Below, piece after piece: positions 55,439 through 64,000 of a stretch of 64,000 nt of DNA. Numbering within the stretch: position 1 is the first letter of the stretch; each line of letters starts with the position of its first letter. The stretch lies in NCBI GenBank assembly GCA_030268105.1, contig BSDZ01000091.1:124001-188000 (forward strand). Direction: 5' to 3'. The position numbers and the translations under genes are program-made. The notes under the pieces were generated by a model. That model was not told the DNA's origin. It made no database searches and saw nothing but the letters and a program-made list of their open reading frames with translations. This DNA comes from Volvox africanus. Lineage: Eukaryota; Chlorophyta; Chlorophyceae; Chlamydomonadales; Volvocaceae.

Positions 55439-56077
55439 GTGGGGAACGTGGCGCTGGTGGCGTTGGCGTTGGTGGCGTTGGCGGCGTTGGTTGCGTTGGT
55501 GGCGGTGTTGGTGGTGGTGGCGGCGGCGGTGGTGGCGATGTCAGTGATGGCGGACGTGGCGGACGTGGCGGCGGTGGCAATGGTGGCAGTGGTGACGTTG
55601 ATGTCGGTGATGGCGGAAGTGGTTTTGGTGGCGGACGTGGCGTTGGTGGCGTTGGTGGAGGCGTTGGTGGCGTTGGTGGCGGTAGTGGCGTTGGTGGTGG
55701 CGTTACGGTTTGTGGCGAACGTGGTGCTGATGGCGCTGATGGTGCTGATGGCGGTGTCGGCGTTTGTGGCGTTGGTGGGGTTGATGGCGTTGGTGGAGGC
55801 GTTGGTGGAGGCGTTGGTGGCGTTAGAGGCGTTGGTGGCGTTAGTGGCGTTGGTGGCGGTGTTGGTGGTGGTGGCGGTGTTGGTGGTGGTGGCGGCTGTG
55901 GCGGTGGTAGCGGTGGTGGCAGCGGTGCTCGCGGCGATGTCGGTGATGGCGTTGGTGGCGTTGATGGCGTTGATGGCGGTGTTGGTGGTGGTGGCGTTGG
56001 TGGCGCTGGTGGCGTTGGTGGAGGCGTTGGTGGCGTTGGTGGCGTTGGTGGTGGCGTTGGTGGTGGCGTGACGGTTT

Positions 56078-57517
56078 GTGGGGAACGTGGCGCTGGTGGT
56101 GCTAATGGCGGTGTCGGCGGTTGCGGCGGTGGTGGCTTTGACTGCGTTGGTGGCGTTGGTGGCGTTGGCGTTGGTGGCGTTGGCGGCGTTGGTTGCGTTG
56201 GTGGCGGTGTTGGTGGTGGTGGCGGCGGGGGTGTCGGCGATGTCAGTGATGGCGGACGTGGCGGACGTGGCGGTGGTGGCGATGGTGGCAGTGGTGACGT
56301 TGATGTCGGTGATGGCGGAAGTGGTTTTGGTGGCGGACGTGGCGTTGGTGGCGTTGGTGGAGGCGTTGGTGGCGTTGGTGGCGGTAGTGGCGTTGGTGGT
56401 GGCGTTACGGTTTGTGGCGAACGTGGTGCTGATGGCGCTGATGGTGCTGATGGCGGTGTCGGCGTTTGTGGCGTTGGTGGGGTTGATGGCGTTGGTGGAG
56501 GCGTTGGTGGAGGCGTTGGTGGCGTTAGAGGCGTTGGTGGCGTTAGTGGCGTTGGTGGCGGTGTTGGTGGTGGTGGCGGTGTTGGTGGTGGTGGCGGCTG
56601 TGGCGGTGGTAGCGGTGGTGGCAGCGGTGCTCGCGGCGATGTCGGTGATGGCGTTGGTGGCGTTGATGGCGTTGATGGCGGTGTTGGTGGTGGTGGCGTT
56701 GGTGGCGCTGGTGGCGTTGGTGGAGGCGTTGGTGGCGTTGGTGGCGTTGGTGGTGGCGTTGGTGGTGGCGTGACGGTTTGTGGGGAACGTGGCGCTGGTG
56801 GTGCTAATGGCGGTGTCGGCGGTTGCGGCGGTGGTGGCTTTGACTGCGTTGGTGGCGTTGGTGGCGTTGGCGTTGGTGGCGTTGGCGGCGTTGGTTGCGT
56901 TGGTGGCGGTGTTGGTGGTGGTGGCGGCGGGGGTGTCGGCGATGTCAGTGATGGCGGACGTGGCGGACGTGGCGGTGGTGGCGATGGTGGCAGTGGTGAC
57001 GTTGATGTCGGTGATGGCGGAAGTGGTTTTGGTGGCGGACGTGGCGTTGGTGGCGTTGGTGGAGGCGTTGGTGGCGTTGGTGGCGGTAGTGGCGTTGGTG
57101 GTGGCGTTACAGTTTGTGGCGAACGTGGTGCTGATGGCGCTGATGGTGCTGATGGCGGTGTCGGCGTTTGTGGCGTTGGTGAGGTTGGTGGCGGTAATGG
57201 CGTTTGTGGCTTTGACGGCGTTGGTGGTGTTGGTGGGGTTAGTGGCGTTGGTGGAGGCGTTGGTGGAGGCGTTGGTGGCGTTAGTGGCGTTGGTGGCGGT
57301 GTTGGTGGTGGTGGTGGTGTTGGTGGTGGTGGCGGCTGTGGCGGTGGTAGCGGTGGTGGCGGCGGTGCTCGCGGCGATGTCGGTGAAGGCGTTGGTGGCG
57401 TTGATGGCGTTGATGGCGGTGTTGGTGGTGATGGCGTTGGTGGCGCTGGTGGCGTTGGTGGAGGCGTTGGTAGCGTTGGTGGCGTTGGTGGTGGCGTTGG
57501 TGGTGGCGTGACGGTTT
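56078..57517 (+). repeat. 702-bp tandem duplication in the array
   Basis: The segment starting at 56078 is repeated from 56780, 702 bp on, with near-identical sequence until about 57185. Confidence 0.8.
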
Positions 57518-60500
57518 GTGGGGAACGTGGCGCTGGTGGTGCTAATGGCTGTGTCGGCGGTTGCGGCGGTGGTGGCTTTGACTGCGTTGGTGGCGTTGGT
57601 GGCGTTGGCGTTGGTGGCGTTGGCGGCTTTGGTTGCGTTGGTGGCGGTGTTGGTGGTGGTGGCGGCGGCGGTGGCGGCGATGTCAGTGATGGCGGACGTG
57701 GCGGACGTGGCGGCGGTGGCGATGGTGGCAGTGGTGACGTTGATGTCGGTGATGGCGGAAGTGGTTTTGGTGGCGGACGTGGCGTTGGTGGCGTTGGTGG
57801 AGGCGTTGGTGGCGTTGATGGAGGCGTTGGTGGCGTTGGTGGCGGTGTTGGTGGTGGTGCCGGTGTTGGTGGTGGTGGCGGCTGTGGCGGTGGTAGCGGT
57901 GGTGGTGGCGGTGCTCGCGGCGATGTCGGTGAAGGCGTTGGTGGCGTTGATGGCGTTGATGGCGGTGTTGGTGGTGGTGGCGTTGGTGGCGCTGGTGGCG
58001 TTGGTGGAGGCGTTGGTGGCGTTGGTGGCGTTGGTGGTGGCGTTGGTGGTGGCGTGACGGTTTGTGGGGAACGTGGCGCTGGTGGTGCTAATGGCTGTGT
58101 CGGCGGTTGCGGCGGTGGTGGCTTTGACTGTGTTGGTGGCGTTGGTGGCGTTGGCGTTGGTGGCGTTGGCGGCGTTGGTTGCGTTGGTGGCGGTGTTGGT
58201 GGTGGTGGCGGCGGCGGTGGCGGCGATGTCAGTGATGGCGGACGTGGCGGACGTGGCGGTGGTGGCGATGGTGGCAGTGGTGACGTTGATGTCGGTGATG
58301 GCGGAAGTGGTTTTGGTGGCGGACGTGGCGTTGGTGGCTTTGGTGGAGGCGTTGGTGGCGTTGGTGGCGGTAGTGGCGTTGGTGGTGGCGTTACGGTTTG
58401 TGGCGAACGTGGTGCTGATGGCGCTGATGGTGCTGATGGCGGTGTCGGCGTTTGTGGCGTTGGTGAGGTTGGTGGCGGTAGTGGCGTTTGTGGCTTTGAC
58501 GGCGTTGGTGGCGTTGGTGGGGTTGGTGGCGTTGGTGGAGGCGTTGGTGGAGGCGTTGGTGGCGTTAGTGGCGTTGGTGGCGTTAGTGGCGGTGGTAGCG
58601 GTGGTGGTGGCGGCTGTGGCGGTGGTAGCGGTGGTGGCAGCGGTGCTCGGGGCGATGTCGGTGATGGCGTTGGTGGCGTTGATGGCGTTGATGGCGGTGT
58701 TGGTGGTGGTGGCGTTGGTGGCGCTGGTGGCGTTGGTGGTGGCGTGACGGTTTGTGGGGAACATGGCGCTGGTGGTGCAGATGGCGGTGTCGGCGGTTGC
58801 GGCGGTGGTGGCTTTGACTGCGTTGGTGGCGTTGGTGGCGTTGGCGTTGGTGGCGTTGGCCGCGTTGGTTGCGTTGATGGCGGTGTTGGTGGTGGTGGCG
58901 GCGGCGGTGGTGGCGATGTCAGTGATGGCGGACGTGTCGGACGTGGCGGTGGTGGCGATGGTGGCAGTGGTGACGTTGATGTCGGTGATGGCGGAAGTGG
59001 TTTTGCTGGCGGACGTGGCGTTGGTGGCGTTGGTGGAGGCGTTGGTGGCGTTGGTGGCGTTGGTGGCGTTGGTGGCGTTAGTGGCGTTGGTGGCGGTGTT
59101 GGTGGTGGTGGCGGTGTTGGTGGTGGTGGCGGCTGTGGCGGTGGTAGCTGTGGTGGCGGCGATGCTCGCGGCGATGTCGGTGATGGCGTTGGTGGCGTTG
59201 ATGGCGTTGATGGCGGTGTTGGTGGTGGTGGCGTTGGTGGCGCTGGTGGAGGCGTTGGTGGAGGCGTTGGTGGCGATAGTGGCGCTGGTGGCGTTAGTGG
59301 CGTTGGTCGCGGTGTTGGTGGTGGTGGCGGTGTTGGTGGTGGTGGCGTTGGTGGCGTGGATGGAGGCGTTGGTTGCGTTGGTGGCGTTGGTGGCGGTGTT
59401 GGTGGTGGTGGCGGCTGTGGCTGTGGTGGCGGTGATGGCGGCGTTGGTGGCGGCGATGTCAGTGATGGCGGACGTGGCTTTGGTGGCGGACGTGGCTTTG
59501 GTGGCGTTGGTGGCGTGGCTGGAGGCGTTGGTGGCAATGGTGGCGTTGGTGGCGTTGATGGAGGCGTTGGTGGTGTTGATGGAGGCGTTGGTGGTGTTAA
59601 TGGAGGCGTTGGTGGCGTTGGTGGCGGTGTTGGTGGTGGTGGCGGTGTTGGTGGTGGTGGCTGCTGTGGCGGTGGTAGCGGTGGTGGCGGCGGTGCTCGC
59701 GGCGAGGTTGGTGATGGCGTTGGTGGCGTTGGTGGCGTTGATGGCGTTGGTGGCGTTGGTGGTGCTGGTGGCGTTGGTGGAGGCGTTGGTGGCGGTAGTG
59801 GCGTTGGTGTTGGCGTGACGGTTTGTGGCGAATGTGGCGCTGATGGTGCTGATGGCGGTGTTGGCGGTTGTGGCGGTGATGACTTTGACTGCGTTGGTGG
59901 CGTTGGCCGCCTTGGTGGCGGTGGTAGCGGTGGCGTTGGTGGCATTGGTGGCTTTGGTGTCGTTGATAGCGTTGATGGCGTTGGTGGCGTTGGTAGGGGC
60001 GTTGGTGGAGGCGTTAGTGGTGGCGTGACGGTTTGTAGGGAACGTGGCGCTGGTGGTGCTGATGGCGGTGTCGGTGGTTGCGGCGGTGGTGGCTTTGACT
60101 GCGTTGGTGGCGTTGGCGGCGTTAGTGGCTTTGGTGGCTTTGGTGTCGTTGGTGGCTTTGGTGGGGTTGGTGGCGTTGGTGGAGGCGTTGGTGGAGGCGC
60201 TGGTGGCGTTAGTGGCGTTGGTGGCTTTAGTGGCGTTGGTGGCGGTGTTGGTGGTGGTGGCGGCTGTGGCGGTGGTAGCGGTGGTGGCGGCGGTGCTCGC
60301 GGCGATGTCGGTGATGGCGTTAATGGTGTTGATGGCGTTGATGGCGGTGTTGGTGGTGGCGGCGTTGGTGGCGCTGGTGGCGTTGGTGTTGGCGTGACGG
60401 TTTGTGGCGAACGTGGCGCTGATGGTGCTGATGGCGGTGTTCGCGGTTGTGGTGGTGATGACTTTGACTGCGTTGGTGGCGTTGGCCGCGTTGGTGGCGG

Positions 60501-63500
60501 TGGTAGCGGTGGCGTTGGTGGCATTGGTGGCTTTGGTGTCGTTGATAGCGTTAATGGCGTTGGCGGCGTTGGTTGCGTTGGTGGCGGTGTTGGTGGTGGT
60601 GGCGGCGGGGGTGTCGGCGATGTCAGTGATGGCGGACGTGGCGGACGTGGCGGTGGTGGCGATGGTGGCAGTGGTGACGTTGATGTCGGTGATGGCGGAA
60701 GTGGTTTTGGTGGCGGACGTGGCGTTGGTGGCGTTGGTGGAGGCGTTGGTGGCGTTGGTGGCGGTAGTGGCGTTGGTGGTGGCGTTACAGTTTGTGGCGA
60801 ACGTGGTGCTGATGGCGCTGATGGTGCTGATGGCGGTGTCGGCGTTTGTGGCGTTGGTGAGGTTGGTGGCGGTAATGGCGTTTGTGGCTTTGACGGCGTT
60901 GGTGGTGTTGGTGGGGTTAGTGGCGTTGGTGGAGGCGTTGGTGGAGGCGTTGGTGGCGTTAGTGGCGTTGGTGGCGGTGTTGGTGGTGGTGGTGGTGTTG
61001 GTGGTGGTGGCGGCTGTGGCGGTGGTAGCGGTGGTGGCGGCGGTGCTCGCGGCGATGTCGGTGAAGGCGTTGGTGGCGTTGATGGCGTTGATGGCGGTGT
61101 TGGTGGTGATGGCGTTGGTGGCGCTGGTGGCGTTGGTGGAGGCGTTGGTAGCGTTGGTGGCGTTGGTGGTGGCGTTGGTGGTGGCGTGACGGTTTGTGGG
61201 GAACGTGGCGCTGGTGGTGCTAATGGCTGTGTCGGCGGTTGCGGCGGTGGTGGCTTTGACTGCGTTGGTGGCGTTGGTGGCGTTGGCGTTGGTGGCGTTG
61301 GCGGCTTTGGTTGCGTTGGTGGCGGTGTTGGTGGTGGTGGCGGCGGCGGTGGCGGCGATGTCAGTGATGGCGGACGTGGCGGACGTGGCGGCGGTGGCGA
61401 TGGTGGCAGTGGTGACGTTGATGTCGGTGATGGCGGAAGTGGTTTTGGTGGCGGACGTGGCGTTGGTGGCGTTGGTGGAGGCGTTGGTGGCGTTGATGGA
61501 GGCGTTGGTGGCGTTGGTGGCGGTGTTGGTGGTGGTGCCGGTGTTGGTGGTGGTGGCGGCTGTGGCGGTGGTAGCGGTGGTGGTGGCGGTGCTCGCGGCG
61601 ATGTCGGTGAAGGCGTTGGTGGCGTTGATGGCGTTGATGGCGGTGTTGGTGGTGGTGGCGTTGGTGGCGCTGGTGGCGTTGGTGGAGGCGTTGGTGGCGT
61701 TGGTGGCGTTGGTGGTGGCGTTGGTGGTGGCGTGACGGTTTGTGGGGAACGTGGCGCTGGTGGTGCTAATGGCTGTGTCGGCGGTTGCGGCGGTGGTGGC
61801 TTTGACTGTGTTGGTGGCGTTGGTGGCGTTGGCGTTGGTGGCGTTGGCGGCGTTGGTTGCGTTGGTGGCGGTGTTGGTGGTGGTGGCGGCGGCGGTGGCG
61901 GCGATGTCAGTGATGGCGGACGTGGCGGACGTGGCGGTGGTGGCGATGGTGGCAGTGGTGACGTTGATGTCGGTGATGGCGGAAGTGGTTTTGGTGGCGG
62001 ACGTGGCGTTGGTGGCTTTGGTGGAGGCGTTGGTGGCGTTGGTGGCGGTAGTGGCGTTGGTGGTGGCGTTACGGTTTGTGGCGAACGTGGTGCTGATGGC
62101 GCTGATGGTGCTGATGGCGGTGTCGGCGTTTGTGGCGTTGGTGAGGTTGGTGGCGGTAGTGGCGTTTGTGGCTTTGACGGCGTTGGTGGCGTTGGTGGGG
62201 TTGGTGGCGTTGGTGGAGGCGTTGGTGGAGGCGTTGGTGGCGTTAGTGGCGTTGGTGGCGTTAGTGGCGGTGGTAGCGGTGGTGGTGGCGGCTGTGGCGG
62301 TGGTAGCGGTGGTGGCAGCGGTGCTCGGGGCGATGTCGGTGATGGCGTTGGTGGCGTTGATGGCGTTGATGGCGGTGTTGGTGGTGGTGGCGTTGGTGGC
62401 GCTGGTGGCGTTGGTGGTGGCGTGACGGTTTGTGGGGAACATGGCGCTGGTGGTGCAGATGGCGGTGTCGGCGGTTGCGGCGGTGGTGGCTTTGACTGCG
62501 TTGGTGGCGTTGGTGGCGTTGGCGTTGGTGGCGTTGGCCGCGTTGGTTGCGTTGATGGCGGTGTTGGTGGTGGTGGCGGCGGCGGTGGTGGCGATGTCAG
62601 TGATGGCGGACGTGTCGGACGTGGCGGTGGTGGCGATGGTGGCAGTGGTGACGTTGATGTCGGTGATGGCGGAAGTGGTTTTGCTGGCGGACGTGGCGTT
62701 GGTGGCGTTGGTGGAGGCGTTGGTGGCGTTGGTGGCGTTGGTGGCGTTGGTGGCGTTAGTGGCGTTGGTGGCGGTGTTGGTGGTGGTGGCGGTGTTGGTG
62801 GTGGTGGCGGCTGTGGCGGTGGTAGCTGTGGTGGCGGCGATGCTCGCGGCGATGTCGGTGATGGCGTTGGTGGCGTTGATGGCGTTGATGGCGGTGTTGG
62901 TGGTGGTGGCGTTGGTGGCGCTGGTGGAGGCGTTGGTGGAGGCGTTGGTGGCGATAGTGGCGCTGGTGGCGTTAGTGGCGTTGGTCGCGGTGTTGGTGGT
63001 GGTGGCGGTGTTGGTGGTGGTGGCGTTGGTGGCGTGGATGGAGGCGTTGGTTGCGTTGGTGGCGTTGGTGGCGGTGTTGGTGGTGGTGGCGGCTGTGGCT
63101 GTGGTGGCGGTGATGGCGGCGTTGGTGGCGGCGATGTCAGTGATGGCGGACGTGGCTTTGGTGGCGGACGTGGCTTTGGTGGCGTTGGTGGCGTGGCTGG
63201 AGGCGTTGGTGGCAATGGTGGCGTTGGTGGCGTTGATGGAGGCGTTGGTGGTGTTGATGGAGGCGTTGGTGGTGTTAATGGAGGCGTTGGTGGCGTTGGT
63301 GGCGGTGTTGGTGGTGGTGGCGGTGTTGGTGGTGGTGGCTGCTGTGGCGGTGGTAGCGGTGGTGGCGGCGGTGCTCGCGGCGAGGTTGGTGATGGCGTTG
63401 GTGGCGTTGGTGGCGTTGATGGCGTTGGTGGCGTTGGTGGTGCTGGTGGCGTTGGTGGAGGCGTTGGTGGCGGTAGTGGCGTTGGTGTTGGCGTGACGGT

Positions 63501-64000
63501 TTGTGGCGAATGTGGCGCTGATGGTGCTGATGGCGGTGTTGGCGGTTGTGGCGGTGATGACTTTGACTGCGTTGGTGGCGTTGGCCGCCTTGGTGGCGGT
63601 GGTAGCGGTGGCGTTGGTGGCATTGGTGGCTTTGGTGTCGTTGATAGCGTTGATGGCGTTGGTGGCGTTGGTAGGGGCGTTGGTGGAGGCGTTAGTGGTG
63701 GCGTGACGGTTTGTAGGGAACGTGGCGCTGGTGGTGCTGATGGCGGTGTCGGTGGTTGCGGCGGTGGTGGCTTTGACTGCGTTGGTGGCGTTGGCGGCGT
63801 TAGTGGCTTTGGTGGCTTTGGTGTCGTTGGTGGCTTTGGTGGGGTTGGTGGCGTTGGTGGAGGCGTTGGTGGAGGCGTTGGTGGCGTTAGTGGCGTTGGT
63901 GGCTTTAGTGGCGTTGGTGGCGGTGTTGGTGGTGGTGGCGGCTGTGGCGGTGGTAGCGGTGGTGGCGGCGGTGCTCGCGGCGATGTCGGTGATGGCGTTG
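57518..64000 (+). repeat. Higher-order repeat, 3678-bp period (second block)
   Basis: Landmarks at 57518, 58064, 58754 and 59825 recur at 61196, 61742, 62432 and 63503 (3678 bp). The first of these also match 42302, 42848, 43538 and 44609 (offset 15216), so this block was copied from, or shares an ancestor with, the one at 40931-46996. Confidence 0.9.

Larger units (their letters stand above)
29637..64000 (+). repeat. Giant G/T-rich minisatellite, GGTGGCGTT-based, at least 34.3 kb
   Basis: Apart from rare interruptions the plus strand consists of GGTGGCGTT, GGTGGCGGT, GATGGCGTT, GGAGGCGTT and similar 3-, 6- and 9-base units; A is scarce. A longer, better conserved segment containing GTGACGGTTTGTGGGGAACG recurs, usually every few hundred bases to about a kilobase. 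Higher-order repeats are exact: 2361-bp and 3678-bp periods and others listed separately. The array continues past the right edge. Many open frames exist on both strands only because the units lack stop codons; none is called as a gene. Confidence 0.96.

Noticed and set aside
29422..62442. 11,006-codon antisense ORF as a giant protein gene
   Set aside because: A second frame on the same strand is equally open, composition flips at an array phase shift near 31.2 kb without closing the frame, no signal peptide or domain is seen, and copies duplicate as DNA blocks. Kept only as a finding.
30047..63706. Many plus-strand ORFs such as MALVALVALVAL-type peptides that look like membrane proteins
   Set aside because: They are the GGTGGCGTT unit read in one frame, ended at each GTGACGG marker; hydrophobicity is a by-product of GTG/GCG/TTG codons.
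29637..64000. CRISPR array
   Set aside because: No constant repeat with unique spacers; the units are contiguous, in nested periods, in a eukaryotic setting.

Overview
The window is eukaryotic, non-genic, repeat-dominated DNA. Signs are GT-AG introns, LTR retrotransposons of both main superfamilies, a CACTA-like DNA transposon, a miniature LTR element and a very long minisatellite. A chromodomain Ty3/gypsy lineage, a TRIM and a short TTTAGGG-like tract at about 21263 would suit the green lineage (an alga or land plant), but this is inference and no species is claimed. I see no ordinary host gene, rRNA or bona fide tRNA gene. Layout. 1-3383: 3' end of a chromodomain Ty3/gypsy element (copy 1), cut by the window edge. 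3384-3672: a GC-rich repeat module with fragments of a copia LTR and of a TRIM LTR. 3673-4943: minus-strand copia gag fragment (copia-C). 4944-6150: about six decayed units of a roughly 205-bp tandem repeat. 6160-6468: a second copy of the 3384-3614 block. 6469-20033: an insertion stack. An old, decayed copia (copia-B, minus strand) carries a 315-bp TRIM (6636-6950) and was split by a full-length copia (copia-A, 8534-18773, 282-bp LTRs that look identical, 5-bp target duplication aatgt). Copia-A was itself split by a 4.88-kb CACTA-like transposon (11253-16132, about 40-bp TIRs, 3-bp duplication acg) carrying a nine-exon gene that is not a recognisable transposase. 20457-21290: tandem copies of the GC-rich module. 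21291-28728: a complete, probably coding-competent Ty3/gypsy element (copy 2) with 5-bp duplication aagtg, gag and pol in one frame separated by a single UAG, and a potential hairpin 7 nt after that stop. 28734-29640: inverted module copies around a solo copia LTR. About 29637-64000 (window end): one G/T-rich minisatellite based on GGTGGCGTT, organised into higher-order repeats with exact periods such as 2361 and 3678 bp. How the parts relate: nearly everything is explained by transposition into transposons, and by expansion of one half of a GC-rich module into a 34-kb array. The two gypsy copies are near identical, so that family was recently active. The copia family prints the same frameshift in two copies and lacks the protease active site in copia-A, which suggests copies mobilised in trans. 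The extremely long open frames antisense to the minisatellite look compositional, not genic.
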